NCBI GenBank assembly: GCA_016712465.1
Contig: JADJQZ010000001.1
Location: forward strand, 682,001-746,000
Source of the DNA: Candidatus Obscuribacter sp.
Lineage (GTDB): Bacteria > Cyanobacteriota > Vampirovibrionia > Obscuribacterales > Obscuribacteraceae
DNA: 64,000 nucleotides
Direction: 5' to 3'
Part shown: in pieces, positions 17,467 to 25,828 of the stretch
Numbering within the stretch: position 1 is the first letter of the stretch
Layout of the letters: every line of letters begins with the position of its first letter
The notes under the pieces: generated by a model
Database searches by the model: none
Seen by the model: only the letters and a program-made list of their open reading frames with translations
What the model was told of the DNA's origin: nothing
Program-made: the position numbers and the translations under genes

Positions 17467-18000
17467 ATGGCTGACAAACCGGACCCGAAGAAAGACGAGA
17501 TTAAAGCCGATGCCGATAATACCCTAGGGCGTGCCGGTGGCGGCGGCAACGACGGCTACCAGGCTTTGATGCAAGATTTCACCAGAGCCGAAGGTAAGTA
17601 TGGGATAAATTCCGACAACCTCAAGGCCTATACCGACAATGTCCTGAAAGGTATGGCACCGGAGCAGATTTCCAACTATGCCGAAATCTGGGGCAAGCAA
17701 AACTTCGAGCGCCTCGACAGCATGCAGAAAGACAAGATTTTAAGCCGCGGCGAGGTCTCGCCCGACAAGGCTCAGAATCCTCTGGAAGCAGCTTTCCTGA
17801 AGAATATATCCGAACGTTATTCGGCTCTTCAAAATGATCCCTGGTACAGAGATAAGTCTGGTCGCCTGAAAGAAGGCGACTTCGACAAAGCGCTGGAAAA
17901 TCGCGCCAAGGGGCGGGATGCCAATCAAGTCAAGGAACACCGGGCCGATAAAGAGACCGCTGCCAATGCCGAAGTGCAGAATATGACCGGGCCCTCCTGA
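17467..18000 (+). CDS. N-terminal part of a probably frameshifted EF-hand-like/LysM gene
   Basis: 177 residues from ATG 17467 (AGGAG 10 bases upstream; TTG 17461 is only 4 bases away). The protein is acidic and helical, with a calcium-loop-like stretch DPWYRDKSGRLKEGDFDKAL. It ends abruptly at TGA 17998-18000. The next frame is open from 17952 and continues with the same composition (DRALLKNNGDPSKSLFNRL), which matches the pattern of this gene's own repeat. One lost or miscounted base in 17952-18000 would join the two into a protein of about 690 residues. Confidence 0.6.
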   Translation: MADKPDPKKDEIKADADNTLGRAGGGGNDGYQALMQDFTRAEGKYGINSDNLKAYTDNVLKGMAPEQISNYAEIWGKQNFERLDSMQKDKILSRGEVSPDKAQNPLEAAFLKNISERYSALQNDPWYRDKSGRLKEGDFDKALENRAKGRDANQVKEHRADKETAANAEVQNMTGPS

Positions 18001-18026
18001 AAAATAACGGCGATCCCTCCAAGAGC

Positions 18027-19535
18027 TTGTTCAACCGTCTGGTGGCTCTGGAAGACGGCAAGCCCGATGATTCGTTCAGCCGCTCGGCGGTGCAGAAATA
18101 TTTGAACCTGGCTTCCTCGCAGCCGGAAGGCTCGCCTGGCTTCAGCAAGGAAGAGGTAAACACGGCTAGCGCCCTCTATAACAACTGGGACAGCCCGGCT
18201 GTTAAGCTCATGCGTGGCGAAAGAGCAAACAGCAATCATAGTCATGATAATCAGCCCGAGTACAATCACAACATCGATTTGAGCCGTCTGTCCAAGAATC
18301 TGGGTACCAACCCCGATGCTCTCTACGCCGCCAATTCCCCCGAGGGCAGGCAGCGTCAGGCCCAGGCCAGACAGGGCAATGTACAGGAAGTGCAGTATAC
18401 GGGAGAACCTCAGCCGGTTGACGGCAATGGTGTCGGTGAAATACGCAGAAACAAACCGGAGTACAGACCTGTACCTCAGGCCAGCGACAATAATGGCGTG
18501 GCGGAAGTGCGCCACCCTCCAACCAGACCCGGACAGGACGTCAGTGGTGAAGATGCCGTCAACAGACGCCGTCAGGAGCAGCAGACCGAGGCTCCCAAGC
18601 CCAAGCCGGTTGAAGTCAGACAAGATCCGAAAGTGCCTGATTTCAAAGGCGACGCCGATGATGCCACCATCGCCAAAACAAGAGAAGCCTACGCCCAGGA
18701 ACTGGCCAAGGTCTACCAGGAACGTTCCTTCCAGAACGTGAACCCTGGCGACGGCTGGGATCGCATTGCTCGTAGAGAACTGAGGCAGAGCGGTGCCGAC
18801 TTCAGCGAATCAAACGTAGTGAAGTTCTCCGATTCCATCGCCAAGTTGAACGGTTGGACGGGCCGCTTAGATCCGGACAAAATGCTGATGAAAGGTCAGG
18901 AACCTGTGCGTGTGCGCTCGGAAGAGTGGGCTGCGGAACAGGTGAAAGCCAAGCTGGCTGAGTTTGACGCCGAAGTAGTGAAACGTAAGGAGGCAGCAGC
19001 CAAGGCCAAAGCTGAGGCAGAAGCCGCCAAGCCGCCGGTAGATCAGTTCCAGGATCAACGCAACAATCCCAGTCCAAATGATTCGACAGCTGCCGTAGGG
19101 ACCTCCCCTGATGGCACCGGGGATGCTGCCTTAGCTGAGAGGGTGCAGCAGCAGGCCGCGGAGAAAGCCAAGTTGGAGGCGCAGGCTAAAGCCGGTGGTG
19201 CAACCGTTACAACCGGTGATGGAAGTCAATTGACGGACAGTTCCGCCAACCCGGTCAACACCGGCACCGGAGAAGCGGAGCGCCTGCAGCAGCAGCAAGC
19301 TGCCGATAAAGCCGCTTTAGACCAGAAAGCTGCCGATGAAAAAGCCGATGCTGCGAGAAAAGCGGCTCTAGATAAGGCTGCCACTCAAGATCGAGCTTCC
19401 GCCGAGGCTAAGATTGCTGCCGATAAAGCTGCACTCGATGCTGCTCAGGCTAAAGCCAAGACAGGTAAGACAGATACCGCTCAGATTCCAGCTCCCGGAG
19501 CCGACTTCGATGTGACCGGATATAGCCCGGTCTAG
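18027..19535 (+). CDS. LysM-like and coiled-coil protein, likely C-terminal part of the preceding gene
   Basis: 502 residues if started at TTG 18027, but no ribosome site precedes that codon and the frame is open back to 17952. Order: helical/EF-hand-like segment (1-60), disordered Pro/Gln-rich linker (70-205), a degenerate LysM domain (about 236-297: VNPGDGWDRIARRELRQS, then IAKLNGWTGRLDPD), and a long Ala/Lys/Glu coiled coil (300-490). LysM suggests peptidoglycan binding, yet no signal peptide is visible on either part. Best read as the distal half of a frameshifted gene starting at 17467. Confidence 0.6.
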   Translation: MFNRLVALEDGKPDDSFSRSAVQKYLNLASSQPEGSPGFSKEEVNTASALYNNWDSPAVKLMRGERANSNHSHDNQPEYNHNIDLSRLSKNLGTNPDALYAANSPEGRQRQAQARQGNVQEVQYTGEPQPVDGNGVGEIRRNKPEYRPVPQASDNNGVAEVRHPPTRPGQDVSGEDAVNRRRQEQQTEAPKPKPVEVRQDPKVPDFKGDADDATIAKTREAYAQELAKVYQERSFQNVNPGDGWDRIARRELRQSGADFSESNVVKFSDSIAKLNGWTGRLDPDKMLMKGQEPVRVRSEEWAAEQVKAKLAEFDAEVVKRKEAAAKAKAEAEAAKPPVDQFQDQRNNPSPNDSTAAVGTSPDGTGDAALAERVQQQAAEKAKLEAQAKAGGATVTTGDGSQLTDSSANPVNTGTGEAERLQQQQAADKAALDQKAADEKADAARKAALDKAATQDRASAEAKIAADKAALDAAQAKAKTGKTDTAQIPAPGADFDVTGYSPV

Positions 19536-19590
19536 TTGTGCCTGCGCAGATAATTGGAATAGCGCCGAGCGACATAGTGCGGATGCCGTC

Positions 19591-19596
19591 TATAAT
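19591..19596 (+). promoter_or_regulatory. -10 element placed for a leaderless transcript
   Basis: Consensus TATAAT ends six bases before the ATG of the TPR-matrixin gene, so transcription would begin at or beside the A of the start codon. GCGACA, 16 bases upstream, is a fair -35. There is no properly spaced Shine-Dalgarno site. Confidence 0.5.
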
Positions 19597-19602
19597 GAGG
19601 GC

Positions 19603-20649
19603 ATGTGGCTTTGTGATGGCGCGAAGAAGGCGGTTAGCTCTCTGCTGGTAACGCTTGCATTGGGGGCGGTCTTCGGCTGCCCTCAAGCAATTGCAGGGGC
19701 TTCCGAACCGACGGAGAAGTCTGCTATCGCAGAAGTTGCTTTGACAGAAGCCAAGCGACTGCGGCACTTGCATCATTATGATCAGGCTATTGCCGTTCTG
19801 GAAAAGGCTCTCGGACGCCAGCCCGGTCAGTATGACTTGCTGCTTGCCTATGGTCGCCTGCTCATGAAGCAGGGGCGCTATCAGAAAGCCATCGATACTT
19901 TTCTGCAATGTCAGATGGTCAGACCAAAAGACAACGAACCGCGCTTTTTGGCGGCTGATGCATATTTGAATATGGCCAGGCTTAAAGATGCCGAACTGGT
20001 GGCCAGGCAAGTTCTGCAACGTTCAGGAGAGGTTCGGGACAAGCGCATGGCTGGTGCTTTGCTCAGGCAGATTGCTTCTTACCGGGCCATGGGTGATCTG
20101 ACGGCGCCGCACTATGTGCGTGGTGATTTGCAAGATTACATGCGTTTCAAGCGCTCTGATTTCCCTCTGAAAGTAGCAATCTGGGTGGAACCGGCCCTGC
20201 GTCAGTATCGGGGTGTCTTCGACAAGTCTGTACGCAGCTCGTTTCAGCGCTGGTGCGATGCCTCGGGTGGCTACTTGCGCTTTGACATGGTACCCGATCA
20301 AAAAGACGCTCGTATCGTGTGCAAATTGCTTCGCACGGTGCGAAATCCAGACAGTACAGATGGCCGTAAGCTGGGGGAAACCAAGTTGGATGACAATGAA
20401 GGACTGGAAGACAGTTTGAAGTTCTCCAGAGTGGAAGTGTTTTTCAATTTAGAGCAGGACCCCAGGGAGATTCCGGCCATCACCCTCCATGAAGTTGGCC
20501 ATGCCCTGGGCCTCGACCACTCAGGCAATCCCAAGGATATTATGTTCCCCCATTCCCGGGAGCCCTATGCTGATGTTCTTACTGCCCGCGACAAGAACAG
20601 TATCAGGCGCCTTTATGGCATTACCAACGATATGACCGCCAGGCAGTAG
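19603..20649 (+). CDS. Secreted TPR and matrixin-like zinc metalloprotease
   Basis: 348 residues. An N-terminal signal peptide (hydrophobic 10-24, Cys 26 may allow lipidation but the box is poor) is followed by TPR repeats (about 40-165; DQAIAVLEKALGRQPGQYD, QKAIDTFLQCQMVRPKDNEP). The C-terminal domain (about 185-340) is a metzincin: HEVGHALGLDH at 296-306 supplies three zinc His ligands and the catalytic Glu, and DIMFP at 312-316 is the Met-turn. It is expected outside the cytoplasm. Substrates unknown. The ATG may begin the transcript itself. Confidence 0.85.
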   Translation: MWLCDGAKKAVSSLLVTLALGAVFGCPQAIAGASEPTEKSAIAEVALTEAKRLRHLHHYDQAIAVLEKALGRQPGQYDLLLAYGRLLMKQGRYQKAIDTFLQCQMVRPKDNEPRFLAADAYLNMARLKDAELVARQVLQRSGEVRDKRMAGALLRQIASYRAMGDLTAPHYVRGDLQDYMRFKRSDFPLKVAIWVEPALRQYRGVFDKSVRSSFQRWCDASGGYLRFDMVPDQKDARIVCKLLRTVRNPDSTDGRKLGETKLDDNEGLEDSLKFSRVEVFFNLEQDPREIPAITLHEVGHALGLDHSGNPKDIMFPHSREPYADVLTARDKNSIRRLYGITNDMTARQ

Positions 20650-20737
20650 TTCTCGCTTCTACGTTTTATATCGATTTGATCTGCGCTGCCGTAACTTCAT
20701 TGTGTTCACTAAATGAAACTTTGAGGTCTTGCCTGCT

Positions 20738-21151
20738 ATGGAAGGAAGAGTTACTCCGGTGGAAATGCATCCCGGCTCGGTTGGTGGTCTGAAACAAAAT
20801 TCCAACGAGATCTTGTTCAATGAGAGCGAGATCTACTTTCGCCGCCCCTCTTCTCTGTCTGAACACAGTAAGGGTTCCCCTGAGGTGCAAAAGGTAAATC
20901 CGCCGTCGGAATCGACCCGGGTGCCTCCGAATGTGGCTCATGCCTCAAAGGAAGAATTACTGCAATATCTTGCCGATAAACCCATGCCTGAGCCGCGTCA
21001 AGACAAACCTGTCGCCAAAACTACTGACGACCTCGTTTACGAAGCTCTTCCCGGCATTGCTTGTCTCGGGCTTGTACCCGGAAAACCGCATGGGGATTCG
21101 ACTCTGCGCTGCTTGTGGCGCAAGTATATGCCTGTCTGGAATTCACTTTGA
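20738..21151 (+). CDS. Unrecognised family, first of two tandem paralogs
   Basis: 137 residues from ATG 20738, with GAGG 11 bases upstream; TTG 20729 is too close to it. The N-terminal two-thirds look disordered. The C-terminus carries a motif shared with the next gene: SKEELLQYLADKP, then about 40 residues on ACLGLVPGKPHGDSTLRCLW and a final KYMPVW. The paired Cys and the invariant DST suggest a small folded unit. No signal peptide or membrane helix. Not a family I recognise. Confidence 0.6.
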   Translation: MEGRVTPVEMHPGSVGGLKQNSNEILFNESEIYFRRPSSLSEHSKGSPEVQKVNPPSESTRVPPNVAHASKEELLQYLADKPMPEPRQDKPVAKTTDDLVYEALPGIACLGLVPGKPHGDSTLRCLWRKYMPVWNSL

Positions 21152-21268
21152 TTGATTTGCGCAAAGGGAGATTGAGTTGTCTCTGGCAAGGGTCGCTTTC
21201 ACTATGATTTCACGTCGGTTGCTTTATTTTCGATGAACAGGCGTGGATCACTTACAGGAGCGATGGCA

Positions 21269-21700
21269 ATGGGCGGCAGAGAAATACTGAGAGAACTCAA
21301 TCAGCGTCACTCTTCAGGCGGTTATCAGGTTGATGGCACTTCCGCCAGGGTCTTAGAGGAGCAGCGCCCAACGCTGAGAACTCCTCGCTTACCCCTAGAG
21401 CAAACGGGGCGCCTTGAATCCCGGGATGTTTCCAGTACCATGCCTCCTCGCGAAGTCGACGTGAGGAAGTCCTCCAAGGACCAGCTTCTCGACTTCCTTG
21501 CCAGACAGAACCCCAACTTGCCGAGAGCGCCTCTGCCGGAGGTGAGCAAACCGGGTTTACCCAAAATCGAACTGGGTCGCGCACCTGGGAAAATTGACTA
21601 CGATAAGGTGCCTTTGATGAGTTGTTTGGGGTATTTTCCCGGTCGACCCAAGAGTGATTCAACCATTACCTGTTTGCGCAACAAATACAGTCCCTGGTAA
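21269..21700 (+). CDS. Unrecognised family, second of two tandem paralogs
   Basis: 143 residues from ATG 21269, which has AGGAG eight bases upstream; ATG 21233 and 21263 are less well placed. Shared C-terminal motif with its neighbour: SKDQLLDFLARQNPNLPR, then SCLGYFPGRPKSDSTITCLR and a final KYSPW. About half of the last 65 residues can be aligned with the paralog, while the N-termini differ and look disordered. The duplication and motif conservation argue that both are real genes under selection. Function unknown. Confidence 0.6.
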   Translation: MGGREILRELNQRHSSGGYQVDGTSARVLEEQRPTLRTPRLPLEQTGRLESRDVSSTMPPREVDVRKSSKDQLLDFLARQNPNLPRAPLPEVSKPGLPKIELGRAPGKIDYDKVPLMSCLGYFPGRPKSDSTITCLRNKYSPW

Positions 21701-21725
21701 CTCATAACCGCTAAAGGTCATGGTT

Positions 21726-22538
21726 TTACTCCTTCAGGAATTCAAACTCGTAGGGCTGTTCTGCCGGTTGTTCGGTTTCCGCAGGAGCCAGGTGTATGCC
21801 GTCCAGGGTGTACATAATGTAGCTGGCTAGAGACATCACTCTTGCTGCTTGCTGAATGCTGAGAGGGGCGCTGTCGGGTATGCCTTTGTAGCGTTTGAAA
21901 AAGCCGGCCAGAAGATCTGATATGCCTTCGTTTTCCAGGGCGCTGTTTTCAGGGCTGCAGAGCAGGCCGTCTTCCGGGTCGAAGGCTTTGCGAATTAGTT
22001 CAGCGCCGGACTCTTTGATGTTACCACTGGTGGCAAGTCTGACGGCATCTTCCACTTCTTTCACTGATAGGGCCACAGCCTGCCCGTAGTGCCCCAATTC
22101 GAAGGGGCGCCAGGTGGAGTGATAAATCGCCGGATGCATGAGGGCGCCGATGTAGTCGCCACAGGGCGGTTCGGGAATGACTGCGGCCATCTTTCTGAAG
22201 CCGTTCAGGCGATCCAGTCTGCCCCCTACGATGAAAGGGAATTCGTCCAGGTCCCGCTCAAATTCGTCATTCTTGAGACTGGGCACGAAGTAGACATTGG
22301 AGGCAAAGTAGAGTGTGACCGATTCTGTGGAGAAGCAGCCCCTCAGCACATCGGATGTTTCAAGCACCCAGGACCAATTTTGCCTCTTTAGCTGTTCCAT
22401 CATCTCGCGCGATTCTGGTTTCTGCAGCATCGCGCGACCTTTAGCAATGGCCTGGTCTATGGCTTGCTCAACTCGTTCTTTAGGTTGTGCCAGAGTAAGA
22501 CCAATAGCAGGTACTGGTGGTAGCTGGTTCATATTCAT
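21726..22538 (-). CDS. Hypothetical protein
   Basis: 270 residues with no signal peptide or membrane segment. Mixed alpha/beta pattern; VTLYFASNVYFVPSLKNDEF and FPFIVGGRLDRLNGF look like beta strands, the C-terminal half is helical. A Glu/Pro-rich tail (AETEQPAEQPYEFEFLKE). It converges on the tandem paralogs with 25 bases between stops and has the same orientation as the TPR-like gene beyond. Not recognised. Confidence 0.65.
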   Translation of the reverse strand: MNMNQLPPVPAIGLTLAQPKERVEQAIDQAIAKGRAMLQKPESREMMEQLKRQNWSWVLETSDVLRGCFSTESVTLYFASNVYFVPSLKNDEFERDLDEFPFIVGGRLDRLNGFRKMAAVIPEPPCGDYIGALMHPAIYHSTWRPFELGHYGQAVALSVKEVEDAVRLATSGNIKESGAELIRKAFDPEDGLLCSPENSALENEGISDLLAGFFKRYKGIPDSAPLSIQQAARVMSLASYIMYTLDGIHLAPAETEQPAEQPYEFEFLKE

Positions 22539-22614
22539 GCTCCCAATGAAAACCCAGGTATTGGAAAAGTAGTTTTTCTTCTAACCCAAGTATGCCCACC
22601 GATATGGACTTGAA

Positions 22615-23361
22615 TCAGTCTAGCCGACTCATTTCAGTTTTCTCGGCGAGAGCTTCGGAAAGCATGTTCAAGATGGCATGACCACGGTCTCTTTGCTGTT
22701 TTGATGAAATGTTGATGCTGGCTAGCAGCGCTGCTTGTTGGGTGCGCCCGTCATTTTTGAGAAGGCGCTGGTAATGGACGGCTACTTCATCAAATTGAAT
22801 GGGCATGGTCTGGCTGTTATCGGTAAGGGTCTCGGTTAAATTCTTGAGGATGCGTATGTAGAGATGCTCGGCAGCTCGCACATTACCTAACTTGTGCTCG
22901 ATGGAAGCCAGAAGATAAAGGGCATCCAGTACCTGTTGATCTCTGGGTGGTAGACAGGTGGAGCAGATACTCAGGAGCCGCTCCGCGTAGTGATAAGCTT
23001 CATGGCAATCAAGTTTGAGGCAATAGAGAAAAACCAGCTGCCGCAGTAGCGGCGAGAGCATGAGGGATTTTTCCCCGAGGATATCTTCTTTTAGTTCAAG
23101 GGACCACAAAAGGAGCGTTTCCAGTGTGTCCAGGTGACTGTTATCTTTCGACATCTGGAAAATGAGAGCGTCAAGAGCCAGCCAGAAGCGAGGATGGTAC
23201 TGATCGTATTGGTTTTTGGTCAGCAGACAAGCCGAAGCCAGAGCTTTAAAATGGTTATCTTCCTGCCTTTCGGCCAGCTCTGTTATGGTCGTAATACAGT
23301 CTGCGTCAATCATGCTTTGGAAACCCATAGCAGCGTTTGATTTGTCGAGAGTTTCCTGCAT
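22615..23361 (-). CDS. TPR-like helical repeat protein
   Basis: 248 residues, almost all helical, with TPR-type pairs such as LYLLASIEHKLGNVRAAEHLY and LVFLYCLKLDCHEAYHYAERLL. GGGGAATG precedes the ATG. No signal peptide, so a cytoplasmic scaffold is likely. It lies upstream of the 270-residue hypothetical on the same strand with a 76-base gap. Partner unknown. Confidence 0.65.
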   Translation of the reverse strand: MQETLDKSNAAMGFQSMIDADCITTITELAERQEDNHFKALASACLLTKNQYDQYHPRFWLALDALIFQMSKDNSHLDTLETLLLWSLELKEDILGEKSLMLSPLLRQLVFLYCLKLDCHEAYHYAERLLSICSTCLPPRDQQVLDALYLLASIEHKLGNVRAAEHLYIRILKNLTETLTDNSQTMPIQFDEVAVHYQRLLKNDGRTQQAALLASINISSKQQRDRGHAILNMLSEALAEKTEMSRLD

Positions 23362-23511
23362 CTATACATTCCCCATAGGGCCGCAATTTTGCAGTTTCAG
23401 GGGATAAAATTTCTGGGGAAAGCCCCAGTAAGGGCTGGTGTTGTCCCCATAATGAAGCAGGGCAGGCTTCCCGTGGCATATGAAAGTTAGGTTCTGTCGC
23501 GGGAAGCAAAT

Positions 23512-23763
23512 ATGAAATCCTTCACTGACCAGAAAGTTTTGACTGCCCGGCAGAAAGCCAAACGCCTCCGTATGGTCTTCCTGATCTTTGCTCTGGTCAC
23601 CATGTGCGACATTTTGACCATTGCGCTTTTACAATATGCCGGCATCATCACGGAGCGTCAGAAACTCCTTGTATTTGTGATTCTTGTCGGTCTTGCCAGC
23701 CCTTTGGGTGTGGTTCTGGCCATTGTTTGCGCCCGTGCGGAAAGTATGGCCAGAAACAGGTGA
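23512..23763 (+). CDS. Small two-helix membrane protein
   Basis: 83 residues with two transmembrane helices (about 21-43 and 50-74) and a basic N-terminus (RQKAKRLR), which places the N-terminus inside. GGGAAG lies six bases before ATG. It starts a run of four plus-strand genes of unknown function, two of which are also membrane proteins. Confidence 0.65.
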   Translation: MKSFTDQKVLTARQKAKRLRMVFLIFALVTMCDILTIALLQYAGIITERQKLLVFVILVGLASPLGVVLAIVCARAESMARNR

Positions 23764-23838
23764 ATTAGGGCGGCGATATTTGCTCCCGCCGGGCATAAAG
23801 TCTCTAGTTTCCAAATGTAATAAATTAGGGAAAGCCCC

Positions 23839-24258
23839 ATGACCCAAAGTCTCGACATTTCGAGTTTACCGCTTGCCAGAATCAGTGAACTGGCTGAATT
23901 TCTCGATGTATCCGCGGCTAATGCCGAAGCCATATTCCGCAAGTTGGAGCGAGCCGGTGACGGCTTCCTGCCTGAGGATGTCGATGGAAGTGAAAATAAT
24001 CAAAGTGGTAATGCCGAGGGCGTAGGACGGGTCAGCCGCCTGGCTCAGACTCTGGCCGCTGAAGTAGAGAAGGTGTACCGCCGTGAAATGGATAAGCTGA
24101 CAGCCTGCGCTTCTACGCTTGAGCGTTGGCGTAAGAGTAGCCCCAGTGCTACTGAGGCTGGTGAAATTGAAAGACTGGGTTGGGAATTGACTCAGTTGCA
24201 GAGCAAGTATCTGAAAGTGATTGAGTTTGCTTCCAGACTTTCTTCAGCCAAACTATAA
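23839..24258 (+). CDS. Small helical hypothetical protein
   Basis: 139 residues, soluble and helical. The N-terminal third (LARISELAEFLDVSAANAEA) reads like a helix-turn-helix or UBA-like bundle but lacks a diagnostic motif. The C-terminal half is amphipathic (LAAEVEKVYRREMDKL, IERLGWELTQLQSKYLK) and may form a coiled coil. AGGGAAAG precedes ATG by six bases. Not recognised. Confidence 0.6.
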   Translation: MTQSLDISSLPLARISELAEFLDVSAANAEAIFRKLERAGDGFLPEDVDGSENNQSGNAEGVGRVSRLAQTLAAEVEKVYRREMDKLTACASTLERWRKSSPSATEAGEIERLGWELTQLQSKYLKVIEFASRLSSAKL

Positions 24259-24386
24259 CTTGCACCTTACATTTTGATCCCTGGCTTGACAATGTTTACA
24301 CCAGATGCAGTTTTATCTGGCGAACTCAGTTGGTCGCGACTAAACTGAGATCAGTGTCCTTGTCTTCGACCAGGGTGAACAAGTAA

Positions 24387-25151
24387 ATGCAAAACCAAGC
24401 TTCCGAGTTAATCGAGACTCTACCTGAAGGTTCCCTTAGGTTCGGTCTGAGAGTGTCGCCACTCCTGATTCGCACACTCACTTCGATTGCGGCCATCGCC
24501 ACCAATGTGTTGAATCTGGCGGTGTGCTTCTATGTTTTTGTGTTTCTTCTGGTCGCTACTTCCGTCATTCCCGCGATTGGTTGGAGTGTTGAGTATCTAT
24601 GCGCTCCCCTAACGGCCTGTCTGATTGGTATTCTGTCTACTCGCATTAACAGGAGCTATATCGAATCTTCGCACAAGCTTATTGGCAGTGATGCAAGTCC
24701 CGATCACGATCTGATTCAGATGCGGTTCTTGACGGTGGTGGGTTTCTTTTGCAGCACAATGTTCACCCTCAGTATTCTCACACCGGCTTTATCCTGGCCC
24801 TTTGCCACGGTCTTGCTGCTTAGCAGTTGGATAGGCATTTTAGGTGTAAGAAATTGCTTGAACAAGACCCTCTCCCTTGCTGGAAATTCCAGTTCCGCGC
24901 TACCGGCAGTGCCGAAATTTGCCGATGATCTGGAAGTGATGCTGGTCAGTCTATGTAAGGCCGATTCAAGCCAGATGGCTAACGCGCTGGCCCGGGAATG
25001 CCTCAATAGTTTGAAGCGAAAAGTGAGCGGCGATACCCCTGGTGATGAAGTGCATACTCTCGTCAATGAGCTAATGAAACGTAGGCGCCATGAGGATGCC
25101 GATATGATTTCCGCTCATTACCTCAAACTTTTGGAAGCGGAAGGAGAGTGA
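24387..25151 (+). CDS. Membrane protein with cytoplasmic helical tail
   Basis: 254 residues. Four transmembrane helices (about 30-55, 58-82, 108-132, 136-152) and a soluble tail (170-254) of helices ending RHEDADMISAHYLKLLEAEGE. A TTGACA at 24286-24291 with a loose TTTTAT 19 bases on may be its promoter. Related in layout to the next gene, which also has four hydrophobic segments. Unknown function. Confidence 0.65.
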   Translation: MQNQASELIETLPEGSLRFGLRVSPLLIRTLTSIAAIATNVLNLAVCFYVFVFLLVATSVIPAIGWSVEYLCAPLTACLIGILSTRINRSYIESSHKLIGSDASPDHDLIQMRFLTVVGFFCSTMFTLSILTPALSWPFATVLLLSSWIGILGVRNCLNKTLSLAGNSSSALPAVPKFADDLEVMLVSLCKADSSQMANALARECLNSLKRKVSGDTPGDEVHTLVNELMKRRRHEDADMISAHYLKLLEAEGE

Positions 25152-25200
25152 CGTAGTCTTTTGGTGACCTGAGCTTTTGAGAGTTGTTAGTCGAATCTGA

Positions 25201-25719
25201 GTGCGGCGGGTTAATCCAGTGATTGAAGAAGAAGGCTCCCGGCGCTTGGGAAAAACTATGGTCGGACTACCGGCTTGTCTGCTTAGTGCCGTCGTCTGGA
25301 ATTTCTTAGGTACGGGGTTCTTGTATGCATCTTGTGGAGTATGCTTTCAAGTAATTCGTTTGGAGGTTCCGTACGAAAAGGAGCTATTCCGCTTCTTTAT
25401 ACCGTTCTTGATAGGGTTGCTGCTTTCTCGGGTTCATTTTGACTATGTCAGGCTCGCGGTTAAGCATGGAGCTGAACTCAATAACTTCGCCAGAGCCAGC
25501 CGGCTTAAAACGATGTGTGTGGCCGGGGCTCTTACCTGGTATGGGACGGCTTGCAATTGCGCTCTGTTATTGTTCTGGATGATGCATTTTGACTATGAAC
25601 TCGTGGACTTTGCCATAGTCGCATTGATTGCCACGGTAGGCCTGGCAATTGGTACGCAATACTATTGCGATGCTCTGGGCAACCCGATCGTTAGTTTGAA
25701 GACGCCAGGCGAGCATTGA
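25201..25719 (+). CDS. Four-helix membrane protein
   Basis: 172 residues from GTG 25201; the start is uncertain because no ribosome site is seen, and ATG 25258 (19 residues shorter) is an alternative. Four hydrophobic segments (about 20-45, 55-75, 100-122, 132-152). It follows the previous membrane protein by 49 bases, so they are likely co-transcribed. CGVCFQV and TACNCALLLF place Cys residues at or near membrane faces. Not recognised. Confidence 0.55.
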   Translation: MRRVNPVIEEEGSRRLGKTMVGLPACLLSAVVWNFLGTGFLYASCGVCFQVIRLEVPYEKELFRFFIPFLIGLLLSRVHFDYVRLAVKHGAELNNFARASRLKTMCVAGALTWYGTACNCALLLFWMMHFDYELVDFAIVALIATVGLAIGTQYYCDALGNPIVSLKTPGEH

Positions 25720-25828
25720 GTCTGCTTGCCACAGGAGAGATCAGTTGCGAAAGTGATTTCTTCTGCGGCGCTATTCATCTCTGGTTGTCTATGCTTATTC
25801 CAGTCACCAGTTTAAGGGCTTATGGAGA

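Noticed and set aside
17986..18000. Programmed -1 frameshift at GGGCCCT
   Set aside because: The heptamer is in the wrong phase relative to the reading frame, and no pseudoknot was recognised.
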